The notes: a model not told the origin generated them from the sequence alone. Shown: positions 49,101 to 61,944, numbered from the stretch's first letter. The stretch: DNA of 64,000 nucleotides from Anthoceros angustus (GCA_010909165.1 MU008159.1:558001-622000), one strand, 5' to 3'. Made by a program: numbers and translations.

Positions 49101-52100
49101 AACATTATTTAGACCATCCTGAACCTGAACTAAGATGGGATTGCTTGGGCAGGCAAGTTTGGTACAAACAAGAACAGAGGTCAACCCACATCCACGTGCA
49201 ATACAGTTGCCTGGAAGAACATCCCCAGGTAGAACACTGCCAATGAAAGGACTCCCCACAACCTTGGAGTCTGTGAGGTTTGTTGAGAAGATCAAATCGA
49301 GGAACAACTGCCCACTCTTTAATGGTTGATAGTATAACCACATCCCACTAGTTTCATCTACCGATATGTTTGTGAAGGCACTTGCATCTTGACCATGGTA
49401 GTCAACAAATCCATTTCTGTTCACCTCACGGATGCTGATTTTTGCTGCCAAGTAAGGAATGTAACCAGTAGATTTCTCACTTGGGACAGACAACAAATTG
49501 CCAAACTTGTCACTGAGTTGTAGCAATATTGAACTTGGCTGCCCTGCTATTGTAAGGTTGTCCCCAAGGCCCTGTCCACTGGGCCTTATTCTAGTGAGAT
49601 CAACAGGACCTGCATCAACTCTATAGTAACACATGGTGACCCAAGGTCCTCCGATGAGATGATCATTTATGAACAAGGATATGTTATAAAATCCTGCAAC
49701 CATGACAGAAAAGGTAACAGAGTATGTCCCGTCATAGTTATCCACAACGAGAGGAGGTGCCGCAATATTTTCCGCCAGCATTTCTCCGTCCCTTAATATC
49801 TGAAGGTCACGAAACTCTGCATATCCTGAAGAAGTGTTCTCCAGGAAGAGCTTACTGTCTTCCAAAGGGAAGGCTGACCACAAACTTTTCGATAGCTGTT
49901 TCTCATTTCGAATCCCAGAATCCGAGATTATCCCTGGATAGTGTGACACAAGGCAAAAAGCCAACAAGTTACAACCAACCCAGCCAATTCACAACTCCAA
50001 GTTACTAACAAGTTTTACGAGGTCACCTACCCTCTGAAGAAGCAATTCTATCCTGGTTATGAAGCTGCACAGCTGCCGATACATTTAGAGCTGGCACAAA
50101 CCTCCCAATATTCCCAAAGGAATCTTTTGGTAGTACATCAACCCTCCAATTCAAACCATGACTATCCGCCCATTGCTGTCCCTGGATAATGTCAGTCTTT
50201 GCTACATTCACTTCACCAGGGATAAGGCGATACTTGAATGGGCTGCCAGATATCTGCTGGGATGTGCCATTCCCGTAAACCAAGCTGATTGTAAGGAAAT
50301 ATGGGAGATCAAAATAAGCGCCCAACCCTGAATCAAAGTATGTTGCCATAGTAGCAGAAAAAGTGACATCATACGTTCCATCCCCACTTCCTCGGTAGCC
50401 ATAGGAAGGAAAAGTGTCAGCTGGGTATGTAGCAGGAAGGCCTGCAATGGAATAACCAGTCAATATGAACGGAGTCAAATCACAACCAAGAAGCAGTTTT
50501 CCACTGCTTCCCTCGAGAAGTCATATGCTTAGAACTGATGAATGCTGTGACATTGTGAAATTGTCTGAAGAAGCACACTACACTAACCTGTAGGATCAGG
50601 ATAAAATCTAACATCAAGTATGTCAACGATTGAATTGTCTTGCATATTTCCACGAACATCTCGAATGAACACTTTCAGCTTCCCAACACTGCCTGCCACC
50701 AATGTTGCACTTGACAGAGAGGTATTCAGTCTTCCAGCAAACGAGTCCATGACTGCAAACGAGTTTTCTGCAGACGATGGAAGAAGAGGAGCAGTCACAG
50801 TGAAAGGGCTGCCATTCAAATCTCTGTCTCCTATTAAGATCCGACAAGAATAATTTCCTGGATAGAGGACACTGTAATTTGCCACCAACTCCAATGTTTC
50901 GTCCTGGGAGTTGCTACTAGATGAAATAGTGGCATAAACAGGTGGAAGTGTTTCTGTCTCCAAAACAACAACAAATGCACGTGAAGTATCCCCTGAGCAT
51001 GTATTGTTCCATTTATCCAGGCATGTAATTAGCATGATACTTTCAGATCCGCTGACTGTACTAGTAAGCCCTTGGCCTCCCACTATAGTAGATGTGTCTG
51101 CTGAGGGTTGATCTGCTACAACCGTGACATTGCAGTAAAATGCAGCACCAAGTCCAGAATCATCAACTGCGGTGAAGCTTATATTGTACAGTCCAGCTTC
51201 AGTGATGTTGTACAGCACTTCAAAGGTGGCAGAGGATGACATCGTACAGACTGGAGCAGTCAGTTCTACACCTGAGTCAATGTTGGAAACTGTGGCACTG
51301 CAATTTATTCCTTCACTTAGCTCATTTCCATAGGAATCTTGAAGGTAGATGGTTATGCTGCCCAATGCACCTGCTATAGTTTCTGTGAGGAAACGAACTG
51401 TACTCTTGTGGGCCACAGGAGGCCCAGGGTAGAAGTCCACTGGCATCCAACTGGAACCTGAAATCACAAACAGGAATTAGCTTATGGGACTCCTGACATA
51501 TTATTAACAGAAATTAGCTCAGTCTGACGGGGCATGTGGAAAACGATGCCCACCTGATAAAGGTTCGTCATTAAGTGTGCATGACACGTTGTAGGCTCCA
51601 GCCTTGGTGACAGTCAGGGAGGCAATCAGGGAGCCATTTTCAGCAACTGATGTGATACCGTATGCAAGCTCTCCTGTGCTAGCTCTAGCCACCAGTGAGA
51701 ACTTGTCATTTGATAGAGGATAGGACGATGTATATACCTGCTCATTTAGCCACTCATCAACAGGGACAATCAGGCTTGAGAAAACAGTCCCAACTGGGCA
51801 TGAACGTGGTATTTGAGCAGACAGCCTGGTAGTTTTCGAGCTTGTTGCTCCGGGTAATACTGTGATAGACTGATTCAAGAATGCCGTGTCATCAATCTTG
51901 AGCGTCAGGTTGTAGTTTCCAGCTACATTGATGACATAAGATACTATATAGGTCCCATTCTCCAAATCTTCCACACGACCAGAATATGGGGAGGATCAAT
52001 AATCAGATTAAGCAATGCCCCTCCAGCATACAGTGGAATGCCGTTTTCATCCGCTGCATCGAGACTGAAGACAGTCTCCTGATTTGCAACAGAACCAAAA

Positions 52101-55100
52101 AGTCCAGGGCACGTGTCCACAAAAGGAAATCCCCCACAGACTATAAACTTGGCAGCATCAAGAGATCTTATGCCTATAGAATCCAAGACAGGTACCAATG
52201 CAGGGCTTCCTTTCACATCCACGCCGAACCATGACACAGAAACCGAGTAGTTACCAGGCTGAGGAGTGACATACGTTACACCATACCTTCCTCCCCAGTT
52301 GTGCTTGTCAACAATAGTTATCATTCCTAGATTGCAGAGTCCCGACTTGCAAAGTTGGACCCGGAAGGGCTCACCAAAACTTCCAGGGTCATTTTTTGAA
52401 TTGCCAACTGAGTCACGAGCATTGATGTAGAAGGTGGCAGGCATGTTAATAACTGTTCCCCTCAACCCCACGCCTGAGATGTAAGTTTGCCTTACATCCA
52501 AATGACCAGTACTCTGTACGGATGAGTAAATGATGGACTCATTTTTGAATGCGATTGTTAAATGTGACACGCCTGCTTGCATGGTGGTGAAGTTGAACGC
52601 AAAAAAACTTGCAGAATAAATCAAATGTAAAGGAGAAACATGGACTTGAAGAGAGGAAATCTCATTTTCAGCTCCCGGGAAAGGGCTGATAGTTCCCGTT
52701 ATTTTAAACAAAGCCATGTCGTCCAGAGTCACCTTCACTATGTTTCCATACAAGTCTCGGTTAGTAACAAGCATCGATACGTTTTGACCTGCAAGGCTGT
52801 GAATTATACTGGGAGTAGTGAATAACATCTGTCTACAATCTATTTCCCCTGGTGCAACAGTAACTTGAGTTTCCAACTTTTCATGTTCCCAGCCAAAGGA
52901 TATGGCATAAACCCCAGCTCGCTCTGTGATGAATGCCACATTGTACACACTCCCGAAAATGCTAGTCACTTGGACATATGCATTGACATCTTCATGTGTG
53001 GCCCGCACAGTTACAAATTCATGAACCAGGAGGCCATCGTCATCAAGACTGACATTGTTTCCAAAACTGTCCATCAGCTGCAACTGGAATGAGCCACTTT
53101 CTCCGGCAATTGTGTCCATTACTTCACTCAGTATGCAATCTAGTGGAGAGACAGGACCGGAAATGACAAACAGTTCGAAACCAGTAAGGAAAGGCTTGTC
53201 ATCCAGCAAGACAGTCACCTGCAGCAAACGCAGTGGATCCCTTCAAGGACTTTCAAACATGGGACTTGGGACAAGTGAGATCCATGTGTCCACCAAGCTT
53301 CACAATCTGCCTGAGCATAACAGTAAATTCTCACAAGACTGACCAGACCAGTACACCACACCAACGAAGTAGATGCAGACTACCCCTTTTTGCCTACAAA
53401 CTAGCAAGGCAAAGCAGAGCAGAGGAGTCACCTGGTATTCCTGGGCAATGGTGATTCCAATAATTATGCCCTCAAAGTGTTCACCAACACCTAAAAGGGG
53501 GTAGGAAAAGTTGTAACCCCCCTTGAATATGTTCAGGATGATTTGCTTTGCAGCTAGTCCACTGCTCCCAATCTTGTTATCGTATGAGTCTCTGACATCA
53601 AGCTTGACCAAGATTGCACTTCCCGCCGAGACATTGCTACTGAGGGAAAGAAGTGAATTGGCTCCAAACGGACTGGACGGTTCGACAGTCAAGGAGACCC
53701 CTGATCCTACAAGAGGGGTCAGACCAAGAAAAGATTCCTCTACAAGGGTACATTGACCAAAATAGGCCTTCACAGTATACTCCCGCGCCAATCTAACATG
53801 AAATACTGCTGTATAGCTCCCTGCAACTGGAGCTCCAATGGCATCCACAATTGGGTTGATGTCTCCAAACAGGGGATTTTCATCAGTGTCGAAGAGCCCA
53901 ACCATCAGCTGAAGTTCAGCGAGTCCATTTTGAAAGGAGCTGGCAGCTGGGTTACCTGAGCCCACCACAGACATCACCGGTGTCGTCATATTATAGAGGG
54001 TACAAATAGTGCTAAAATTGAAGTGACAGCACCTTTTCAAAACCATGGATGCCCTCCACAACCATCAATGCCAGAAATTCTTTTCAAGATTTACCATATA
54101 CGTCCACCAGCTCAACACTGTATGAGATTGAGGTGCCAGCTTTCACTCTGGAAAAAGTAGCTCTTATTGATGACTTGGATGCCAATGCCATCCCAGATAC
54201 AACGTTCAAAACATAAGGCATATTCATTATTGGTGTGTCACCAAGCAAAACTGAAATAGAATATTTTCCAGGATAGGTGACGTTAATGCCAAAACCGCAG
54301 TGGACATTAGCACGGGAATCTGGACAGCGATCAGCAAACAGAACTAGAGATTCGTTGTTTGCTGCTGACATAACGATGGTGAAGTTATTGATCACCTCAT
54401 AAGACGCTTCAGAGCATCTGCAAGAGATGCATCCACAAAAAATATACAGCCAGATTAGTAGTGATCGGAAAGCTTTATCACTCTAAGAAGAGGTTTTGGT
54501 CCATGACAGTTGCGCTAATTTGCTCACTATGCAATTTTCTTCTCAGATCAGGTACTTCACTAACCTAATGTTCAGTGTGTGTTCGCCCACCAGGACTACG
54601 GACGAAGATATCTCGTGATCCGGTTCCAGGTAAAACTTCGCTGCATCCTCTGACTCATTCTGGAACGTGCTGAAGTTTCGCTGACCATCAGAAACAGGTG
54701 ATCCTTCCACGGTTACGGATACATAGTAAGTCTCCACTCTGATGAGTGTGAAGCGAACTGAATAGACTCCTTGGCCAAGTGGCAATATTGTCGCTGGCCT
54801 TAACAGCGAAGTACCATCTGAGCTCGTTATGTCAACTGAGAAAGGAATAGGATGAATAATCACAGTCTTGACCAGTCTATTTTCATCTCTGGCTGTGATG
54901 TTGAAGCCCACCTTCTGCCCCACCCTATACATTTCTTGCAATCTGTGGCAGCCATGAAAACGTGTTCGTCATTTCCCTGGGAAGCAAACTAATGCAGGTC
55001 AGAGAGTCGACAACAAAATGGATTTTGTACCCGGATACGAAACTCTGACTAGCTGAAAGCTTTCCTGCCACGTTGAACTTATATATCCTGCCATCGATGG

Positions 55101-55610
55101 GTTCACACACCTCCTCCTCGGAGCAAGAAAGGACATGGAAAGAATAAGAGCCGATTGACAAGACAGAGATTGTTATTGCATAAGCGCCTGGGACAGAATC
55201 AATCGGAGCCGACGGGAAATATTCATCCTGTGGAGAGACAATTGCACGCAGCATAACATCTGCGAGAGGTTGCTTCCCGTCAGTCGTGTTAGGAGGAAAA
55301 ATAGTCAAACTTGCTCCTGAACCAGTGTCTCTCACGTCCACAACGTATCCTTGCGTGGAATGCCTGCTGTAGGACTTGAGAACACCAAAGTCTGCCGAAG
55401 TGCAAGCGACCACGTAACATTTCCATAGAAAGCCCAGCAACCACAAACTTACGGTGAAGCCACCTTTGATGCCCCTTGCGGCTCCCTGAAAAAATGAAAT
55501 CCACCCACAACGCGTCAACGCTCTGTATGCTTATGAGATCTCTAGCAGCTGTTTGATGAGACAATGTACTGCTTCTACTCCAAATCCGCCGTCACTCCAA
55601 CACATACCAT
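40136..55610 (-). CDS. Giant secreted filamin-repeat/REJ protein, copy 2 (possibly disrupted)
   Basis: Paralogue of copy 1 with the same domain order: signal peptide (MGAARGIKGGFTVSLWLLGF), filamin-like repeats, REJ region and GPI-like tail (HTILLPWLALLGLQCW). Exons checked: ATG 55608-55610, 55031-55485, 51554-53218 (1,665 nt, with the same frame slip), 50588-51457, 40959-42108 and 40136-40869 (9 nt longer than in copy 1, adding three in-frame residues). Other exons follow copy 1 at an offset of about 20.35-20.40 kb. The acceptor after 50588 is altered so that no AG keeps the frame. A one-base indel relative to copy 1 in the t-run at about 46116 falls in the inferred 62-nt intron and is harmless. 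It could be functional through alternative splicing, or a young pseudogene. Confidence 0.7.
50511..50588 (-). other. Splice-acceptor lesion in giant copy 2
   Basis: In copy 1 the exon after ...DPT begins after gtgaacag at 30105. In copy 2 the corresponding tgttcacagaagg (+ strand) is missing, leaving ctcgag directly before the exon. Using that AG, or any other in the ~76-nt intron, gives a frameshift and an early stop. Confidence 0.6.
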
Positions 55611-56300
55611 GCCGGGAAGCAAGTCGCACTATCTTCTTGTTGCAAGACCAGCTCCACCCAAACTCGTCGTGTACACTCTGCCTTCTGAAACACAGATTAA
55701 GCAAACCGAAACCAGAGTTTCACACGACATCCTGGAATCAGGGCATCAGCATCTCTTGCTCAGTTTTGCAAAAGCAGCTCTCGCCACATGCCGGAGGCGC
55801 AGGGATTGGACAGAGCGGCGAAACAACACAGACTCGCCAGCCTTACGGAAGCACGGCACCTAAGTTGGTTCTCCAAACTGGAACCCATCCATAGATTTCC
55901 CACAGGCAGGCTTCACCCGCCTGATCCTGAAGCCAGCAAGTTGCCGGATGTGCACGCTTGGCTGGAAAATCAAGGAATCAAGAGCCGATATCTTGGAAGC
56001 CATCTCGGAAGCCGACTGCGACACCTTCCAGGAAGCCATCTCGGAAGCCGACTGCCACACCTTCCTCTCTGTGTACATTTACACATCACAGCCAAAGATC
56101 CATCTTCCACAGAAAACCCTTTCTCCCTAGCAAGACCGACTTTCCTTCACCACTTCCATTGCATGCACTTCTGTGCATCGAATCCAGACGGCATTCAGGG
56201 ATCAGCATGTCCCAGGACATGCTCTCTCCGTCTCTCCAGAGAGATTGACCCGTTTAGCTTAGCTAACCGAGGGTCAGTAAACCCAGGGTTAAGACCCTGG
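55611..56300 (-). promoter_or_regulatory. 5' flank of giant copy 2
   Basis: Matches the 5' flank of copy 1, including the short ORF MDGFQFGEPT (55860-55892). It carries its own local ~33-36-bp repeat (gaagccatctcggaagccga units, about 55997-56065). Confidence 0.45.
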
Positions 56301-56637
56301 AATAATCAGGCATAAGTATATATTTATCATTTTAATGACACAGCATTTATGCCCTGCTCCGGGTTGCTGCCAAGTCTGCAGGCTGAGGAGCTGGGTCAAG
56401 GTACGCGCTGGAAACGCTGGATCTGCAGGTTTGGAGGCCTTGGAATTCGGAGGTTGACTGATATTTGAGCACACTGTTTTGTGGGCACTTGGCGGATCAG
56501 CAGATTCCCCGTCATTGCGTCTCCAAGACCTTCGCTCTTTTATAGAGCCAGGCGGGGGACATTGCTGGGCTGGAGTGATCGATCTGTTCTGACTCTGCCC
56601 AGTTCCGCTCTTTGTGTGGCTATAAAGGGAAATCGAA
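56301..56637. other. Divergent intergenic region
   Basis: This 337-bp gap separates the end of the duplicated unit from the start codon of the succinyl-CoA ligase gene. It should hold that gene's promoter. No specific element is claimed. Confidence 0.4.
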
Positions 56638-59304
56638 ATGGTGAGGGGCACGATTAGCAGAGTCGTGGCCAGGACGGCTGCGGCTGTCGCCCAGAGCTCT
56701 TTGGCATCTCATTATCCTGCTGCAGCTGCGTCCGGGGCTGTAGAGGGGCAGAAGTCATGGCAGCAGCAACAGACTCGGTATCTCAACGTTCATGAGTACC
56801 AGGTGCTTCATCTGACCATGTGTTTTTGGTAGCCTTGTGCTGCCTTTTCGGTTGGGCTGGCTGGATCGTGGGTGTGGGCAAGTTTCGAATTAGGGGAGTG
56901 TGTGTTGTTTACGGAATAGGTTATGGTGCAGCTGAAAGCAGTGTGTTGCAATCTATGCTGAGATGGTGTCCTTGGATGTATCCGATTGATTGTATGCTGC
57001 ACTGTGCCGCTGGTTGTCATCTCCTGCACAAGTTCTGTGTGAGTTCTGACTTTCTTTTGTGAACAGTCCTCAGAGATTATGAAAGGATTTGGAGTCCAGG
57101 TTCCAAAAGGAGTTGTGGTGAGCAACAAGGCTGAAATCCAAAACGTTATTCGCCAAAACTTTCCCGACAGTCAGCAGGTATGGGAGTAATCAACCTTACG
57201 TAGAAGAGGAGTCAGCAGCCCTCTTGTGGCGTGTGAAGCTCGTAGTTGGTAACAAGTTACCCATTGGAGGTTACGGATAATGTGTTGACAGGGTGTGTTC
57301 TGTGGGAATCCTGAGGCAGCTAGTTGTCAAGAGCCAAATCTTAGCTGGTGGCAGAGGTCTTGGCACATTCAAGAATGGTTTCAAGGGTGGAGTGCATGTT
57401 GTGCCGACTAGCGAGGTTGAGACAGTTGCAGGTGAGCGTCTGCCCTTGGTGTTTGTGAGCCATATTGGTTGGGAAGTGTTTGGTTGCTGCCACGAGCTGA
57501 ACGGCTCATGTCCATCGTTGTTACCATCTATTTTACAGGGAAGATGCTAGGGCAGATACTTGTCACTAAGCAAAGCGGTCCGCAAGGGAAGCCTGTCAAT
57601 AAGGTGAGAGATGACCTGTTCTGCGCACTGAATCAAGCAGCCTGGAATAGTTGTGTGATGTTCTGGGCTGTTGCATGGCTTCCCTCCCTGGTTGTTGTGA
57701 AATTGAGGTTTTCCAACTTGTCTTGTCTCCCGCGCCATGTAGGTCTACCTGTGTGAGAAGCTGAATCTGGTAAATGAGATGTACTTCGCTATTGCTTTGG
57801 ACCGTGCAAGTGCAGGCCCTGTAAGTTTCCAACTTGACGCAGTTGCCCTTCAAGTGGGATGGACACCTCGTAACATGCGCACTTGTGTTTGCATGCATTT
57901 GATTCTAATGTTCGACTTCTTGGTGGAATAAGGTTATTATTGTTTGCAGCAAGGGAGGTACAAGCATAGAGGACCTGGCCGAGAAGTATCCTGACATGAT
58001 AATCAAGGTACGCCAGCTAGCTTCGTCTTGTTGCTTCAATGGGCTGGGAGTGCGCAACTCTGTTCAGAAGGATGTGATATTTGCAGGAGAAGGAATGACA
58101 GCGTTCCACAACTGCAGGTTCCTGTTGACATCAATGCCGGTATCACAGATGATCAGGCTGGACAGGTTGTAGATGGCCTGAGTCCTAAGCATGCCGATCG
58201 GGAGCAATGCATTGAACAAGTGAAGGCGTTGTATAAGCTTTTCAGTGAAGGGGACTGCACTTTGGTCGAAGTAAGAAAGGCTGACTCGCCTGCAATGGCA
58301 TTGCTGGCTCATGGTGAAGCTTAGTCTGGGATGTCGCCCACATTGAGGGACTGATTGTGGGTGGCGTCTCTGGCTCAGGTGAACCCGATGGCAGAAACTG
58401 ATGATGGGCGCTTGGTCTGCGCTGATGCGAAGCTCAATTTTGATGACAATGCAAGTTTCCGGCATAAGGATATCTTTGCCATGCGGGACAAGTCTCAGGA
58501 GGATCCCAGAGAGGTGCATTAGGGGAATCGCTTTCTTTGAGTTGTTTTGCATAAGCAGTGGTGTGAGGTGGAGATCATTTTCTAAGCAGCAGGGACTGTT
58601 GCAAGCAGGTTGCTGCTGCAGAGGCCGATTTGAACTACATCGGCTTGGACGGGGAGATCGGGTGCATGGTGAATGGAGCCGGCTTAGCCATGGCCACAAT
58701 GGACATCATCAAGTTGCACGGCGGAACACCAGCAAATTTCCTCGATGTCGGTGGTAACGCATCTGAAAGCCAGGTACATCTCCAGCATCCCTTTACCCCA
58801 GCCCGCCACAGCCAAACACGCACCTCCTGCTCACATGCAACCAAACCCTGGCTCTGCAGGTGGTGCAAGCTTTCAAGATTCTGACAGCAGACCCAAAGGT
58901 GAAGGCCATCCTAGTGAACATATTCGGAGGCATCATGAAGTGCGACGTCATCGCCGGCGGAATCGTGAGTGCTGCAAAACAGGTTCGTCCCTCCTCCATC
59001 TCCTCCTTGTCAAAATGCATCATGCAGGGTCTGAACCCCTTGTTGGCCACAAATCTCAGGTCGACTTGAAGGTCCCCTTGGTTGTCCGGCTTGAAGGCAC
59101 CAACGTCGATATCGGCAAGACAATCCTCAAGGTAAAACTCCACACCCTCCCAGCCCCCGTCAACACCACCACACTGTGCTGCAACTTGCACAGCGCGCTG
59201 ATGCCCCGCCGCGGGTGCAGGAAAGCGGGATGACGATCATCACTGCTGAAGATCTGGACGACGCTGCCAAAAAGGCTGTGAGCGCTCTGAGGAAAAAGTA
59301 CTAG
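56638..59304 (+). CDS. Succinyl-CoA ligase (ADP-forming) beta subunit, mitochondrial
   Basis: TCA-cycle enzyme subunit; with the alpha subunit it interconverts succinyl-CoA and succinate with ATP formation in the mitochondrial matrix. Twelve exons in perfect phase: 56638-56802, 57067-57177, 57320-57431, 57539-57603, 57743-57820, 57933-58007, 58118-58270, 58379-58513, 58609-58773, 58860-58982, 59060-59131, 59221-59304, giving 445 residues (Arabidopsis about 421). The first ~45 residues are rich in R, A and S, as in a mitochondrial presequence, followed by LNVHEYQ. The ATP-grasp part has [15 protein letters not shown] and [11 protein letters not shown]. The C-terminal ligase domain has [30 protein letters not shown] and [11 protein letters not shown]. 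Introns are about 80-260 nt. Complete and apparently functional. Confidence 0.95.
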
Positions 59305-59580
59305 GCTTTTGCATTTCCAGATTCCGGATCTGCAAGTCTGAGAGCACCGTTTTTGTAGCCAAGAACATCGGCTGTGGCGGATCCAATGCAACGGTCTGCG
59401 GGCGAGGCATTCTCTCCCGGACTTGAACAATTCTGGCATCCGATATTTGACGGCTTGTTTTCTTCATTATCTACTTCTAAGCGGCAGAGCTTTCTCGCCT
59501 CGAGGTCGGTGAAAGGAAGGAGCCGGCGTTGCAGCTTCTGAGCCCGTGTGTGACGAGAGACTCGAGACCGAGCTGCGGCC

Positions 59581-60422
59581 ATGTCGTCCGCGTCGGCTTG
59601 GACTGTACAGTGCGTTGGTGAGGAAGTCATGCTGGAGCAGGAGCGGCATGACGTGCGTTGTTTCTTGTTCCTTCACAGATTGGACTGAGACTGTCTGCAG
59701 GTTGGAACGCAGCTGCTGCAGCGCAGGCGGCGGATGGAATCTGCTGCAGCCGGGTGCGATCTTCTTCGGGCTTGAAATGTGGCCGGTAAGGACACCGCCA
59801 TTGCGGCGACCATGGCCGTGCTTGCGGCGCGCGGCTGCCACGCCGCTTTCATACTGAAGCTGGTTTGTGTGGTTTGGCAGAGTGCCGTACTTGGGATCGA
59901 GACGAGGAGGAGCGCGGGCGATCGGAGCTCAGGGGAGGGCTAGGGTGATCGCCTGGTTCAAGTTCGGGAACCGGGGGTTGGACTCGGAGGGGGCCGGGAT
60001 CTACGCCAGCCAGGGGAGGGATGAATTCGACCGCGACGATGTGGAGCAGGTGCGTTTGAGACGAGAGCCAGCTGAAGCTGCTGTTGAAGGGATGACATGG
60101 AAGTTGGTGAAGGGGTGTAGGAAGCTGAGCGTGGTTCGGTTTGGTTGTTCTTGTCTGGTTGCAGTACTTCAACTACATGGGCATGCTGGCCACGGAAGGC
60201 ACCTACGACAAGATGGAGGCGCTCCTGAGCAAAGGCATCCATCCTGTGGACATCCTGCTGCTGCTCGCGGCTTCGGAGGGGGACCGGCCCAAGATCGAGG
60301 AGTTGCTCCGAGCGGGTGCCAGGAGCGACGTCACGGACGTGGAGGGCCGCACCGCTATTGACAGGGCGGGCAGCGAGGAGATTAGGGAGCTTATCATCCA
60401 AGGGAGCAAGGTGGTAGCGTGA
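59581..60422 (+). CDS. LTD: LTD-like ankyrin protein for LHCP import into chloroplasts
   Basis: Exons 59581-59604, 59679-59785, 59881-60049 and 60165-60422 join in phase to 185 residues (Arabidopsis LTD/GDC1 has about 175). The N-terminal ~65 residues are rich in A, S, R and G, as expected of a chloroplast transit peptide. The conserved mature region begins at VIAWFKFG and continues DSEGAGIYASQGRDEFD, DRDDVEQYFNYMGM, HPVDILLLLA and EGDRPKIEELLRAGA, with ankyrin-type DVEGRTAIDRA near the end. LTD carries light-harvesting chlorophyll proteins from the inner envelope to the stromal SRP pathway. The first exon is only eight codons; it was chosen because other donors break the frame. The gene lies 276 bp after the succinyl-CoA ligase gene, in the same orientation. 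Confidence 0.88.
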
Positions 60423-60678
60423 GGTAGAGATTTGCAACAAGCACAAGCTGTGCAACAATTTGACGCTACAGGCGGGGAAGGAACAAAAGTTGAGGGTTCC
60501 CAATGCTAGATTCTTCTACGGTTATCCAGTCTTGGTCGCTTTGCAGCTGGAGTAGTTCTGGCGCCAGGTTGTCCTGGCGGTGGCAAGTGCTCGTTTGCCG
60601 CGGGAGCTTGGGCCGCGAAGGGTTTTTCAGTGCTGGCAATCTGTTGAGAAAAGCTGCATTATTTTCATTGCGTTGTCA

Positions 60679-61944
60679 TCAAAGGAGGAGCAGCTGCGGT
60701 GTTGGGGGTTCCTGCAACGACAGTACGCTCACCTGATCCAGCTTGTGCCTCACTGACTGTAACGTTTCGTGCATGGACGGGGTGAGGAGCTGCAGAAGGA
60801 GGACGCGCGAGGTCAAGCCATATGACAGGGAGGAGGATGAGCTGAAGACGGCAAATAGCGTCATGGCCGACCTGTGTGCTCGTGCCTGCGCCTGCCGCTC
60901 GGGTTTGCACTCCAGCCAAGGCATTTCCGTGTCTGAATCATCGCAACCAGCGGGTCAGATCATGCAAAACCGTGAGCAGATTGATCTGTAGTCGAGAGCA
61001 GGGTCTAATTTCCCATGTTTTAACCTAATAAGACACACGGGCTTACAATGGTGTCGCAGCTGTGTGGCGTCGCGAAGGAGCTGGAGCATAGTGTTTCTGC
61101 ACAGAGCTTGATAAAAAGGAAGCCAACAGCGGGTCCTGACCCGGAGTTTGATGTTCTGCGCTTGACCTCGATGTCGGCAGTCTCAAGCCTGGATAAGTCC
61201 CTGCTGCTGCGGAGTAAGATAAGAACAGGCGAGTGAGCGACCAGACCACAAGCAAACAGAGCACAAGGACAGGCGTAATGGGACATACAGTTCACTCTCC
61301 CGCGGCGAAGAACGTCGCTCCGCCTTTCTTCTAACTTTTCTTGTGTGTCTTCCAGTGTCTCATACTCGGGAGCATATGAGACCTGCAGCAAGTTGCTCAG
61401 GAAGTTGTAGTCATCAAGCTTTCTCTTGGAAAATCTGCACTAGGAGTTGCACCTTCGCATGAGATTGCCGCCCAAGACACCCGGCGGAGTTGCAAAACAC
61501 CAACGATCGATACCTGGCATTGCTAATTTTCGCATACTTCATCCAATATGCTTCGGTAAAAGGCTCGCAGTCTTCCTCATCCAACCGCCTGAACCTGCAC
61601 CGGAACTCAACCTCCTCAATTTCACACAGCCACAGTCACCAAGCCCGGCGTAAGGCAAGAGAAACTCACTCCACGATGTCCCCGTGAAGCGCAAACAGGT
61701 TCCGCAGATCATCCGCACACTTCAAGGCAGGCACGTTCCTCACAATCAAATACCTGCGGCACATCAAAATAACTCCATCAACACAACAAGCAACAAGCTT
61801 TGTAAGACGCCTAGGGTTCCAGATCACGCCGGGAGCAAAGCGGAAGAAAACAGGCCTGGATTCATCGCAAACAGTGTAGACACGCGCATCCTTGTTCGGC
61901 TCCCGGTCATGACGCCTGAGCCTCCCGGAGTGATGGCCATCCAT
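60679..61944 (-). CDS. RBM48: RBM48, RRM protein of the minor spliceosome
   Basis: Six exons in phase (high to low): 61856-61944, 61670-61753, 61514-61594, 61289-61434, 61047-61206, 60679-60841, giving 240 residues. It starts MDGHHSGRLRR, followed by VYTVCDESRYLIVRNVPAL (start of the RRM) and LFALHGDIVEFRRLDEED. Next come AYWMKYAKISNARFSKRKL, SNLLQVSYAPEYETLED and an RSDVLRR helix, then a serine/proline-rich stretch and the conserved end SVRHKLDQ. RBM48 works with ARMC7 in splicing of U12-type introns in animals and maize. The first intron (61754-61855) appears to start with GC rather than GT. The gene converges with LTD across 256 bp. Confidence 0.85.

Larger units (their letters stand above)
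40060..56300. repeat. Large tandem duplication, unit 2
   Basis: Collinear partner of 19700-36170. Several exons have identical lengths (for example 455, 1665, 870 and 1150 bases in both units). Confidence 0.93.

Noticed and set aside
56620-56632. TATA-like ctataaag just before the succinyl-CoA ligase start codon
   Set aside because: It is only about ten bases from the ATG, too close for a TATA box of this transcript.
59641-59678. Donor GTGCGT at 59653 for the first LTD intron, giving a longer first exon
   Set aside because: The intron would be only 26 nt. The GTACAG donor at 59605 gives a 74-nt intron in phase.
60743-60991. 82-codon + strand ORF
   Set aside because: It overlaps the last RBM48 exon in antisense and shows no domain of its own.
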